Below are positions 24,292 to 32,167 of a stretch of 61,844 nt of DNA, one piece after another (the stretch's first letter is position 1; the number at the start of each line of letters is the position of its first letter). A program made the position numbers and the translations under genes. The DNA comes from a virus. The stretch is from the IMG/VR virus record IMGVR_UViG_3300031963_005593, positions 1-61,844 of that record; one strand, given 5' to 3'. Under the pieces are notes generated by a model, which did not search any database, was not told the origin of the DNA, and saw only the letters and a list, made by a program, of their open reading frames with translations.

Positions 24292-25470
24292 ATGCGTAGA
24301 TTATATTACATGGGACTTGAAGCGTACAACGCTCGTTACACATTGCAACTTACTGAATGGAATAAGCGTGTATTTGAGCGCAGAGGGTATGATGTTGTTT
24401 ACGTCCCCGGCGAAACACTTGATAACAGTCAGAAGATTGTAACTGGTCAGGTGCTTGATGCACATGGTCGTTCATACTTTGGTATGAGTCAGATGATGAA
24501 TCTTGTCAAGATGATGCAGCAAGGCGAAGTTACTAGCGAAGACGTTATCTACTTTGAAGATATGTTCCAGCCGGGCTTTGAAGCACTGCCCTATATCATT
24601 GACCAGTGTGACGAAGACAATATGCCTCGCATTTTTGTTCGTTGTCTCGCACAGACTATTGACCCTGATGATTTTGTTCATGTTTGGGGTATGGATCGTT
24701 GGATGAGAGCATATGAGCAAATGGTTTGTTCAAGTGTAGACGGGGTGCTTGCAACTAATGAAGAAATGGTTGCACATATAAAGGTTGCTGGTTGGGACGT
24801 TCCCATCTACAATATTTCAGGTCTTGCATTTGGAAAGCAAGAAGTTATTGAGCGTGTCGGTGGGAAGATCAAGCCCTTCAATGATCGTCGTTTGCGTGTA
24901 GTATTTTCTGCACGTTGGGACCAAGAAAAGCAGCCTGACTTCTACATGGACTTGATTGAAGCTTGGCGCGAACGATTCCCCAGCAAGGATGTTGAGTTCG
25001 TTGTTTGCAGTGGGGGAGAACTTCGCTCTAATAACAATAGCTACATGGCTCGTACTCGCAAGATGGTTGAAGATGGCAAGCTTGTTATCTATGACAATCT
25101 TGACAAGAATAAGTATTACGAAATCGTAAACGATAGCCGTGTTGTCTTCAACTGTGCATTGCAGGATTGGGTATCAAACACAGTGAGCGAAGCAGATGCA
25201 CTTGGATGCAACGTCTTGTATCCTGCTTATCGTTCATTCCCTGAAACTTTTGCAAACGATCACGAACGTATGTATGTTCCTTGGTCAATTGATGATGCTA
25301 TCAATAAGCTAGACAACTTGCTTAAGAAGGCTCATCCTAACATGGGCAAGATCAGCGATTACACTGACGGAACCATTGATCGTATCTGTGATATTCTTGA
25401 GGGCAAGGGCAGCAAGTATCTTCGCATTAGCAGTGACTATCGTAATCATACTCGTGAGGCAAAGTACTAA
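24292..25470 (+). CDS. GT-B fold glycosyltransferase 1
   Basis: A 392-residue protein with the C-terminal Rossmann half typical of GT4-like enzymes: [22 protein letters not shown] (about 202-222), [50 protein letters not shown] with the conserved Glu (SEADALG). The N-terminal half ([20 protein letters not shown]) has FEDMFQPG. It presumably transfers a sugar to modified DNA or to a host glycan. Overlap with guaC (TAATG) ties it to the nucleotide block. Confidence 0.75.
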   Translation: MRRLYYMGLEAYNARYTLQLTEWNKRVFERRGYDVVYVPGETLDNSQKIVTGQVLDAHGRSYFGMSQMMNLVKMMQQGEVTSEDVIYFEDMFQPGFEALPYIIDQCDEDNMPRIFVRCLAQTIDPDDFVHVWGMDRWMRAYEQMVCSSVDGVLATNEEMVAHIKVAGWDVPIYNISGLAFGKQEVIERVGGKIKPFNDRRLRVVFSARWDQEKQPDFYMDLIEAWRERFPSKDVEFVVCSGGELRSNNNSYMARTRKMVEDGKLVIYDNLDKNKYYEIVNDSRVVFNCALQDWVSNTVSEADALGCNVLYPAYRSFPETFANDHERMYVPWSIDDAINKLDNLLKKAHPNMGKISDYTDGTIDRICDILEGKGSKYLRISSDYRNHTREAKY

Positions 25471-26540
25471 TGAAGATTGAAGATGGCATCAAGCTAGACT
25501 TTAGTGACGTATTGTTTCGTCCTAAGCGCAGCACTTTGTCTAGTCGTAGAGAAGTAAATCTAAATCGTACCTTTACATTCAAGCATAGTGGTCGTGTATG
25601 GGAAGGTGTTCCTATCATGGCCGCTAACATGGATGGTGTTGGTACCCTAAATATGGCACTTGCATTACAAGAGCAAGACTTGTTTACGTGCTTGACTAAA
25701 GATGTTATTGAAGTTCCTTATGAGTTGAATGCTCATAGATATGCTATCAGCACAGGTATTAGTGATAAGGACTTTCAGAGATTGCAGATGATGCTAAACA
25801 AATATCCTTATATCCATTTTATCTGCATTGATGTAGCAAATGGATATAGCGAATATTTCGGTGCTTTTGTAGCTAAGGTTCGTGAGAAGTATCCAACTCA
25901 CACAATTATTGCGGGCAATGTAGTCACCGCAGATATGACACAGGAGTTAATTTTACGTGGAGCTGATATTATTAAAGTGGGTATTGGGCCCGGCAGTGTT
26001 TGCACTACTCGTATTAAGACTGGGGTGGGTTATCCGCAGCTTTCCGCGGTCGCAGAATGCGCGGATGCTGCACACGGTCTTGGTGCACATATCATTAGTG
26101 ACGGCGGCTGTACTTGCCCTGGCGATGTTAGTAAGGCTTTCGGGGCTGGAGCTGACTTCGTTATGCTCGGAGGAATGTTCGCAGGCCATGATGAAGGCGG
26201 CGGCACAGTAGTTGAAGAACACCACTTCACTGGAAAGGTAAATCCAACTACTACTAATCTGATTTACGAGACTAAAAAGTTCGTAGAGTTTTACGGTATG
26301 AGTAGTGATACCGCAATGAACAAGCATCATGGTGGCGTTGCTGAATATCGTAGTAGCGAAGGTCGTACTGTTAAGGTACCATATCGCGGTCCCGTTGAAC
26401 ACACTGTACGAGATATTCTTGGCGGTATTCGCAGCACCTGCACATACGTTGGTGCAAGTGAACTTAAGCACTTGAGTAAGTGTACAACGTTTGTTCGGGT
26501 AAATAATCAATTTAATAATGTATTCTCAAGTGCTAAATAA
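25470..26540 (+). CDS. guaC: GMP reductase
   Basis: A 356-residue member of the IMPDH/GMPR family, closest to Gua[65 protein letters not shown] with the catalytic Cys at about 178, [16 protein letters not shown] and [15 protein letters not shown]. There is no CBS insert, as expected for GuaC. It converts GMP to IMP with NADPH. In a phage with fewer G+C codons than its likely host this would shift purines toward adenine nucleotides; a link to deazaguanine synthesis is also possible. An insert at about 256-270 replaces the short GuaC loop. Confidence 0.93.
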   Translation: MKIEDGIKLDFSDVLFRPKRSTLSSRREVNLNRTFTFKHSGRVWEGVPIMAANMDGVGTLNMALALQEQDLFTCLTKDVIEVPYELNAHRYAISTGISDKDFQRLQMMLNKYPYIHFICIDVANGYSEYFGAFVAKVREKYPTHTIIAGNVVTADMTQELILRGADIIKVGIGPGSVCTTRIKTGVGYPQLSAVAECADAAHGLGAHIISDGGCTCPGDVSKAFGAGADFVMLGGMFAGHDEGGGTVVEEHHFTGKVNPTTTNLIYETKKFVEFYGMSSDTAMNKHHGGVAEYRSSEGRTVKVPYRGPVEHTVRDILGGIRSTCTYVGASELKHLSKCTTFVRVNNQFNNVFSSAK

Positions 26541-26599
26541 TAACGTAACACAACGGTTACAACTAACATTAACATATCCGCGTAAGGAAGGAAACAAAT

Positions 26600-27283
26600 A
26601 TGTCTTATAACAAAACTAAAACCGATCCCGAATTGGGTCAAAAGATTCACGAACACCTTATCAAGATGGGTGTTGAAACCCCAACAGTAGAAAATGATCT
26701 TGACCGTAAGGAAAAGATTGAAGTTATTGAAGCGCACTTTCAAGGAATTATGCGCGCCTTAGGTCTTGACCTTAAGGATGACAGTCTTATGGATACGCCA
26801 AAGCGTGTTGCAAAGATGTATGTCAACGAAATCTTTTGGGGCCTCGACTATGACGCATTCCCTAAGTGTACAACTGTTGCGAACAAGATGGGCTATGATG
26901 AAATGGTCATTGAACGCAACGTAAACGTTCAATCCAACTGCGAACATCACTTTGTAATCATTGATGGTCTTGCTACAGTTGCATATGTCCCCAATGAGAA
27001 GGTTCTTGGTCTTTCAAAGATTAATCGTATCGTTGAATACTTTGCGAAGCGTCCGCAGATTCAAGAGCGTTTGACTGAACAAGTATTCCATGCTCTTTGC
27101 TACATCCTTGAAACTGAAAATGTTGCGGTTATGATTCACGCCCGTCATTATTGTGTCCGTAGCCGAGGCGTTGAGGATACCGGAAGCACTACAATCACGA
27201 GTAAACTGGGTGGAGGATTTAAGACTGATCCGTCCGCAAGGGCAGAGTTTCTGCGATTGGCTTCGGTAGGCGACCTAAGGTAA
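26600..27283 (+). CDS. folE: GTP cyclohydrolase I
   Basis: A 227-residue enzyme converting GTP to 7,8-dihydroneopterin triphosphate, the first step to 7-deazaguanines. Motifs: DTPKRVAKMYVNEIFWGL, NVQSNCEHHFVIIDG (zinc Cys and catalytic His, about 113-118), LGLSKINRIVEYFAKRPQIQERLTEQ and ARHYCVRSRGVED (second zinc Cys, about 184). The first 60 residues are a helical extension. Its last 65 bases overlap a minus-strand homing endonuclease gene. Ribosome site GGAAGGA upstream. Confidence 0.95.
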   Translation: MSYNKTKTDPELGQKIHEHLIKMGVETPTVENDLDRKEKIEVIEAHFQGIMRALGLDLKDDSLMDTPKRVAKMYVNEIFWGLDYDAFPKCTTVANKMGYDEMVIERNVNVQSNCEHHFVIIDGLATVAYVPNEKVLGLSKINRIVEYFAKRPQIQERLTEQVFHALCYILETENVAVMIHARHYCVRSRGVEDTGSTTITSKLGGGFKTDPSARAEFLRLASVGDLR

Positions 27284-27923
27284 GATTGGTTGTTGCAGGA
27301 TCGGAAGGGAACAAATAGTATGTCTGCTGACCGTCGTTGTACCATTTTCTTCCTGCAACAGCACTTTTACCGTACATGGGATTTTTCTCTCCAGAAGATT
27401 GACCTTTTTTGCTAGCGGATATTTTTTTCTTGCTTTCTTCGGAATGTGTTTTACCTGTCCAAGTACCGGGCAAGCCTTTATTCCAAGTAGGTCTTCCTTT
27501 TAACGAAGAAGAAATCTTTTGTTTTGTTTCTTCGGAATGTATTAATCCTTTTGCAGGGGTTCTGCCCTTACGAGAAGATTTAAGTTTGCTTTTCCATTCA
27601 TCTATGTCTTGCACCTTAAATCCTCCTGAGCCTCCCGGTACTAGGTTATATGAAGATTTAGAAGAAACAAAGTCTTCATTGACCAGTTCTGTTTCTTTAG
27701 AGAACATATCCTGAGGATTATCGTAAATGTGTAGTATAGTTTTCTTAAAGTTTTCTCTGCCGTATTTCTTAAACGCGGCTAATAGTAACTTTCCGGAACC
27801 CATATACCCATCATCAAGGTTGTCTGTAGCATGACAACCTATATAGGTTTTATTATTAACAACGCAAGTTGTTTCATATATAATATAATAAGAGAATGTT
27901 CGGTTGTATATATTGTTTGCCAT
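27219..27923 (-). CDS. GIY-YIG homing endonuclease (free-standing)
   Basis: A 234-residue minus-strand gene; the start at 27923 (MANNIYNRTF) is chosen, with an ATG at 27938 as alternative. The N-terminal GIY-YIG variant reads YYIIYETTCVVNNKTYIGCH. SGKLLLAAFKKYGRENF, then NUMOD3-type DNA-binding repeats HSEETKQKISSSLKGR and HSEESKKKISASKKGQ, and NPMYGK follow. Reversed orientation among + strand genes and location between folE and the next biosynthetic gene mark it as a mobile element. Its C-terminal end runs antisense into folE. Confidence 0.92.
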   Translation of the reverse strand: MANNIYNRTFSYYIIYETTCVVNNKTYIGCHATDNLDDGYMGSGKLLLAAFKKYGRENFKKTILHIYDNPQDMFSKETELVNEDFVSSKSSYNLVPGGSGGFKVQDIDEWKSKLKSSRKGRTPAKGLIHSEETKQKISSSLKGRPTWNKGLPGTWTGKTHSEESKKKISASKKGQSSGEKNPMYGKSAVAGRKWYNDGQQTYYLFPSDPATTNLTLGRLPKPIAETLPLRTDQS

Positions 27924-27965
27924 ACAACTATTTATCATTCTTTGTCAAAACTAGAGGTTTAGAAG

Positions 27966-28436
27966 ATGATATTCAATAAGATTAAGGACCTCAAAGAAGA
28001 AGGCAAGCGTATTGGCATCACATTTAGTACGTTTGACCTTCTTCATGCGGGCCATATCGCAATGCTTGCAGAAGCCAAAAATCACTGTGACTATTTGATT
28101 GCAGGTCTACAGACTGACCCAACTATTGATAGACCTGATACTAAGAACAAGCCAGTTCAAAGCATCGTGGAGAGACAGATTCAACTTAGTGCTTGTCGCT
28201 TTGTTGATGAAGTAGTTATTTACCAAACTGAACAAGATTTGGTCGATTTACTCTTGACATTACCCCTAGATTGTCGTATACTGGGTGTAGAGTATGCAGA
28301 CAAAGACTTCACTGGTCGCAAAGAATGCAACGACCGAGGTATTGAAATCATATTCAATGGTAGAGACCACAGCTTTAGTAGCAGTAATCTACGCAAGCGG
28401 GTCGCAGAAGCAGAAAGAAACAAAGATGGAACCTAA
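27966..28436 (+). CDS. Cytidylyltransferase-like nucleotidyltransferase
   Basis: A 156-residue member of the HxGH nucleotidyltransferase family (TagD/RfaE-C type), which activates a phosphorylated sugar or alcohol with CTP or ATP. RIGITFSTFDLLHAGHIAML carries HAGH at about residues 23-26, and SSSNLRKRV is the C-terminal signature (S-S-S/T-x-L-R). RPVQS-type KPVQSIVERQIQL is also typical. It could supply an activated sugar for the phage glycosyltransferases. It starts 43 bp after the homing endonuclease start and overlaps the next gene by 11 bp. Confidence 0.85.
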   Translation: MIFNKIKDLKEEGKRIGITFSTFDLLHAGHIAMLAEAKNHCDYLIAGLQTDPTIDRPDTKNKPVQSIVERQIQLSACRFVDEVVIYQTEQDLVDLLLTLPLDCRILGVEYADKDFTGRKECNDRGIEIIFNGRDHSFSSSNLRKRVAEAERNKDGT

Positions 28437-28644
28437 ATACCCTAATAGGAAGCATGAAGATATTTTGAGGAATATCAACTTTTCATTCACTGTTCCAGTT
28501 AATTATTACAACCTCAACAAGAAGGTTGAGACTTCGGAAGAAATGATTACTCGTCTTGATGAAGTAGATGCTATTGTAGATAGTATGACTTCATACCCTA
28601 CTGCACAGCGTATGCTAACTGACCTATTCAGTAAGGAAAGTTAA
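28426..28644 (+). CDS. Small hypothetical protein
   Basis: A 72-residue protein, start at 28426 (MEPKYPNRKHEDIL) overlapping the previous gene by 11 bp, with GAAAG before it. It contains INFSFTVPVNYYNL and a helical end (DEVDAIVDSMTSYPTAQRML). No family recognised. Confidence 0.55.
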   Translation: MEPKYPNRKHEDILRNINFSFTVPVNYYNLNKKVETSEEMITRLDEVDAIVDSMTSYPTAQRMLTDLFSKES

Positions 28645-28645
28645 T

Positions 28646-28966
28646 ATGGAAAAATATTTTAAGTTTAACGGTACTGCTACTCGTAGTGAATATTGGGGAG
28701 TCAATATTCTTGCAGGCATCGCTGCATTTGTTTTGATCTTGCTCGGTGCTATTATAGCAGGCAGTGGTAGCACCATTGGTATTGTATTTGGGGCTATCTT
28801 GATGATTGCAACATTTATCGCTGCAATTTGGATTTCTGTTGCAACTTCTATCCGGCGCTGTGTGAATGCAGGAATTAATCCTTGGTGGACACTAGCAGTG
28901 ATTATCCCATATGTAGGAACTATTGTGTTTATTGTATTGGGCTGCTTGAAAACGGATAATGAATGA
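28646..28966 (+). CDS. DUF805 membrane protein
   Basis: A 106-residue inner-membrane protein with three hydrophobic helices. The start FKFNGTATRSEYWGVN and the later SVATSIRRCVNAGINPWWTL fit DUF805 (F-x-G-R-x-x-R-x-E-Y-W and R-R-x-x-D/N-x-G). The family is uncharacterised. Its stop overlaps the next gene by 8 bp. Confidence 0.85.
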   Translation: MEKYFKFNGTATRSEYWGVNILAGIAAFVLILLGAIIAGSGSTIGIVFGAILMIATFIAAIWISVATSIRRCVNAGINPWWTLAVIIPYVGTIVFIVLGCLKTDNE

Positions 28967-29171
28967 GTTAGATTTACACGGTGTTAGGCATCACGAAGTT
29001 GATGCCCTAGTGGAGAACTTTGTTCTGACTAATCAGAACCGTTTTCCACTCACCGTCATTTGTGGTAACAGTGTAAAAATGGTACAATTAGCTGAACAGG
29101 CCCTAAATAGAGTTGGCTGCGAATATACAATGTATCGGTTCGGCGTATTAACGATTGGAAGATTTAAGTAA
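28959..29171 (+). CDS. Smr-domain protein
   Basis: A 70-residue minimal Smr (small MutS-related) domain: LDLHGVRHHEVDALVENFV and PLTVICGNSVKMVQLAEQAL. Smr domains bind or nick branched DNA or RNA. Here the usual TGxG is replaced by CGNS, as in other phage forms. It overlaps DUF805 upstream and the next gene by 1 bp. Confidence 0.75.
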   Translation: MNELDLHGVRHHEVDALVENFVLTNQNRFPLTVICGNSVKMVQLAEQALNRVGCEYTMYRFGVLTIGRFK

Positions 29172-29632
29172 TGCTATATCTAGCGTATGGAATGAATACT
29201 AACATTGATCAGATGGCATCACGCTGTCCTGGTTCCATCAGCATTGGTCGTGTTGATATTCCTGATTATCGCCTAGTATTTCGTGGCGTAGCCGACGTTG
29301 AAGAAAGCTATGGTGATGTTCTACAGACTGTTATGTGGGACATTACTCCTAGCTGCGAAGCGGCATTAGATATTCTTGAAGGTTACCCACATTTCTATAC
29401 AAAAGTGTATCTTGATGTTACATTTGGTAGAAAGACTTATCAAGCAATGATGTATAAGATGGTAGGAGAAAGATTAGATTATTCTCATCCTAGCTATGGA
29501 TATCAGCATATGCTTGAAGAAGGCTATCAGGATCATGGTCTTGATCTTGAACAAATATACAATGCACAGGGTTTTATTAATTATGATGATACCCTGGATT
29601 GGATAAATAAACGGTACGAAAGGTCGTACTAA
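29171..29632 (+). CDS. Gamma-glutamylcyclotransferase-like (AIG2/GGCT) protein
   Basis: A 153-residue protein with the GGCT fold. YLAYGMNTNIDQM (YGxN/S substrate loop), RVDIPDYRLVFRGVADV, and ALDILEGYPHFY, where the Glu of LEGYP is the catalytic acid. Such enzymes release 5-oxoproline from gamma-glutamyl compounds. Why a phage needs it is not evident; the amidoligase at 7594 could make a related bond. Confidence 0.82.
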   Translation: MLYLAYGMNTNIDQMASRCPGSISIGRVDIPDYRLVFRGVADVEESYGDVLQTVMWDITPSCEAALDILEGYPHFYTKVYLDVTFGRKTYQAMMYKMVGERLDYSHPSYGYQHMLEEGYQDHGLDLEQIYNAQGFINYDDTLDWINKRYERSY

Positions 29633-29692
29633 GTGGTCTTAGACATTCATCCCACTATAAACATTCTGCGTGTCTTCTAAAGGAGACAAAAA

Positions 29693-30196
29693 ATGGCAAA
29701 TGAACCTAGAGTTTACAAATATACTTCAACAAAAGAATGGCATGATGCATTCCCTTGTGCATATAGACAATGGAGAGCAGATACACACTGCAATCAGATT
29801 CATGGTTACAGTTTTAGTATCCGCGTATTCTTTGGTGCTGACACACTAGATGCTCGTAACTGGTGTGCAGACTACGGCGGTCTAAAGGACCTCAAGGCAA
29901 TTCTTGAGGATCAGTTTGATCATACGTTGCTTGTAGCAGAAGACGATCCTGATATGGATGTGTTCAAGCTGTTGCAAGAGCGCGGTATGGCAAAGTTGAC
30001 TATCATCCCTGCAACTGGATGTGAAGCACTTGCCGATATGATCTATAAGTTCATCAACGGTGTCTATATTCCTGATCATTGGGGTTCGGGTGAAGCAGAC
30101 CGTCTCTGGTGCTATCGTGTAGAAGTACGTGAAACACAGAGCAACATGGCTTTCCGTGAAGGTCACCGTGAATGGAATGAAGACCTACTAGGTTAA
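29693..30196 (+). CDS. queD: 6-carboxytetrahydropterin synthase
   Basis: A 167-residue T-fold enzyme for the second step to 7-deazaguanines. HCNQIHGYSFSIRVFF, RNWCADYGGLKDLKAILEDQFDHTLLVAEDDPDM and YRVEVRETQSNMA are typical. The classical HGH zinc pair is HGY here, a variant also seen in an alphaproteobacterial-looking QueD subgroup, so the third ligand differs or comes from WHDAF. A strong AAAGGAGA ribosome site lies upstream. It works between FolE and QueE. Confidence 0.9.
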   Translation: MANEPRVYKYTSTKEWHDAFPCAYRQWRADTHCNQIHGYSFSIRVFFGADTLDARNWCADYGGLKDLKAILEDQFDHTLLVAEDDPDMDVFKLLQERGMAKLTIIPATGCEALADMIYKFINGVYIPDHWGSGEADRLWCYRVEVRETQSNMAFREGHREWNEDLLG

Positions 30197-30208
30197 GGAA
30201 GTGAGATA

Positions 30209-30715
30209 ATGACTGAGAAAGTGTATTACACTGATAAACAGATTGACGGCATGCTCCATGATATCATTCGTCAAATGATTAATGACAAATGGAAGCCCGA
30301 TTATATTGTGGGTCTTACTAGGGGCGGTCTTAACCCTGCTCTTAAGCTTAGTCATTATCTTAATGTCCCCATGCATACTCTTAGTGTCAGTCTACGTGAC
30401 GGCGAAGAATGCGAAACTAACTGCTGGATGGCAGAAGATGCGTATGGCTACATGGATTCTCCCAAAAGAATTCTCATAGTTGATGATATCAATGACACGG
30501 GAGCAACACTAGCTTGGATCAAGCGTGATTGGGAAAGTAGCTGTGCTGTCAACAATGAACGTTGGGAATATGTTTGGAACGAATCTACTAGATTTGCAGT
30601 ACTAGTAGACAACGATGCAAGTCCATTTCAAGTCAACTATTATGGAACTAGCATCAACAAGGCAGAAGAGGATGTTTGGATTGTCTTCCCCTGGGAAAAT
30701 TGGTGGAAAGGATGA
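30209..30715 (+). CDS. Phosphoribosyltransferase
   Basis: A 168-residue type I PRTase. YIVGLTRGGLNPALKLSHYLN (PPi loop) and RILIVDDINDTGATLAW (PRPP loop, DD-x-x-DTG) are clear. It resembles xanthine/hypoxanthine-guanine enzymes and may recycle guanine or a 7-deazaguanine base displaced from DNA; the substrate cannot be read. It lies between queD and queE. Confidence 0.88.
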   Translation: MTEKVYYTDKQIDGMLHDIIRQMINDKWKPDYIVGLTRGGLNPALKLSHYLNVPMHTLSVSLRDGEECETNCWMAEDAYGYMDSPKRILIVDDINDTGATLAWIKRDWESSCAVNNERWEYVWNESTRFAVLVDNDASPFQVNYYGTSINKAEEDVWIVFPWENWWKG

Positions 30716-30744
30716 TTGACAATGGATATAATTAACGCTATAAT
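30716..30744 (+). promoter_or_regulatory. Consensus sigma70 promoter inside a small gene
   Basis: TTGACA at 30716-30721 and TATAAT at 30739-30744 with a 17-bp spacer: a perfect match. It lies right after the PRTase stop and would start queE transcripts near 30751. Confidence 0.7.
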
Positions 30745-30901
30745 CCTAATAATCGTATGTGCAGGGCTATCTTTTATTGTTTACGGTATATGGAAGCTAG
30801 AGAATGACAGGTACGAGTTTAGAAAGAAGCATGGCTTCGACCCTAAATATCATGGGTGGGATATAGAAGAAAAAGAAAATGACAAAAATCAAAATCAGTG
30901 A
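30722..30901 (+). CDS. Small single-span membrane protein
   Basis: A 59-residue protein with one helix (IINAIILIIVCAGLSFIVYGIW) and a charged tail (ENDRYEFRKKHGFDPKYHGW). There is no clear ribosome site besides AAAGGATGA. Its first codons coincide with a consensus promoter, so it may be translated only from upstream transcripts. Function unknown. Confidence 0.45.
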   Translation: MDIINAIILIIVCAGLSFIVYGIWKLENDRYEFRKKHGFDPKYHGWDIEEKENDKNQNQ

Positions 30902-31748
30902 ACTATTTTACAGCATTCAAGGTGAAGGACGCTATATGGGCGTCCCTTCCGTGTTTCTAAGAACGTTTGGATGCAATTTTACATGCAGTGGCTTCGGAAT
31001 GCCAAAAGGGGAATTATCAGTTGAGCGAGAAAAAGTCAATCCAAAAGACTATACAGAATATGGTACCCTCCCGCTCGTCACTACGGGCTGCGATTCCTAC
31101 GCATCCTGGGATCCTCGCTTCAAGCATCTTTCTCCCAGCAGGGACATTGATACTATTGTCAGCGACATTATGGAACTACTACCGTTTAAAGAATGGCGTG
31201 AAGAACACCTCGTTATCACAGGAGGGGAACCACTCCTCGGATGGCAACGAGCCTACCCAGAACTTCTAAGTCATGAAAAGATGAAGGGTCTCTCCGAGAT
31301 TACTTTTGAGACTAATGGTACGCAACCGCTTACTCCTGAATTCTTGGATTATCTTGAACAATGGTGGTGGGACGGTGGCAAGACTGGCTATGGTTCGGAT
31401 TACCGTGATCGTGAAATCACATTTAGTGTGAGTGCTAAGTTGAGTTGTTCTGGCGAGAAGGCAGAAGATGCTATCAAGCCTGAGGTTGTCGCAGGCTATC
31501 AAGCTGCTGGTCATGTCTATCTCAAGTTTGTTATTGCAACAGAAGATGATGCTAAGGAAGCACTAGCAGCAGTTGAGCAGTATCGTGACGCAGGCTTCTA
31601 TGGTCCTGTTTACTTCATGCCAGTAGGTGGTGTTGAAAGTGTTTATCATCTTAACAATCGCACTGTCGCTGATCTTGCTATGAAGAACGGTATTCGCTAT
31701 AGTGACCGGTTGCAGGTTCCATTGTTTAAGAATGCTTGGGCTACGTAA
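30879..31748 (+). CDS. queE: 7-carboxy-7-deazaguanine synthase, radical SAM
   Basis: A 289-residue QueE. SIQGEGRYMGVPSVFLRTFGCNFTC is the substrate and cluster region, LVITGGEPLLGWQ the SAM motif, FETNGTQPL follows, then FSVSAKLSCSGEK and KFVIATEDD. The cluster motif is unusual: C32-x3-C36 is present, but the third Cys (CxxxCxxC) is Phe39; the next Cys is C71 in TTGCDSYASWDP after an insert. It makes CDG from carboxytetrahydropterin. It overlaps the small membrane gene by 23 bp and the HNH gene by 1 bp. QueC is not seen in this window. Confidence 0.92.
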   Translation: MTKIKISELFYSIQGEGRYMGVPSVFLRTFGCNFTCSGFGMPKGELSVEREKVNPKDYTEYGTLPLVTTGCDSYASWDPRFKHLSPSRDIDTIVSDIMELLPFKEWREEHLVITGGEPLLGWQRAYPELLSHEKMKGLSEITFETNGTQPLTPEFLDYLEQWWWDGGKTGYGSDYRDREITFSVSAKLSCSGEKAEDAIKPEVVAGYQAAGHVYLKFVIATEDDAKEALAAVEQYRDAGFYGPVYFMPVGGVESVYHLNNRTVADLAMKNGIRYSDRLQVPLFKNAWAT

Positions 31749-32167
31749 TGTATTACCGAAAACGCAAACGTCCAAAGTTTAATACTACTGATTTAGTTAA
31801 GCAGTTTATGGATAAGGGAGGAGAAATAAAAGCAATATCTCCGGTTTTCGGAGTAGATAAAAACTTTGACAAAACTTTAGCTAAATTTTATCAGTCAAGT
31901 GAATGGCGTGAAGCCCGAGATTATGTCTTTGCCCATATAAGAAATGAATGTGCTTATTGCGGGGCTGTCGAAAAGCTACAAATAGATCATATTAGACCTC
32001 TCAGGCATTATTGGGACCTGCGAACTTCTCCTGAGAATCTACAAATTCTATGCGAAGATTGCAATTATGCAAAAGGCAGTAATTCTGACTATGATTATCA
32101 CCTACACCGCCTACAAGTTAGGCAGTGGATGATTGAAGACGCCGAAAAGAGGAAAAAAGAACTGTGA
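31748..32167 (+). CDS. HNH endonuclease
   Basis: A 139-residue nuclease, start at 31748 in a TAATG overlap with queE. CAYCG ... LQIDHIRPLRHYWD ... NLQILCEDCNYAKG gives the two zinc CxxC pairs around the DHI-x-P/N/K HNH core. The N-terminus is basic (YYRKRKRPKF). It may be a free-standing homing nuclease, but the tight overlaps on both sides suggest a settled phage gene. Confidence 0.88.
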   Translation: MYYRKRKRPKFNTTDLVKQFMDKGGEIKAISPVFGVDKNFDKTLAKFYQSSEWREARDYVFAHIRNECAYCGAVEKLQIDHIRPLRHYWDLRTSPENLQILCEDCNYAKGSNSDYDYHLHRLQVRQWMIEDAEKRKKEL

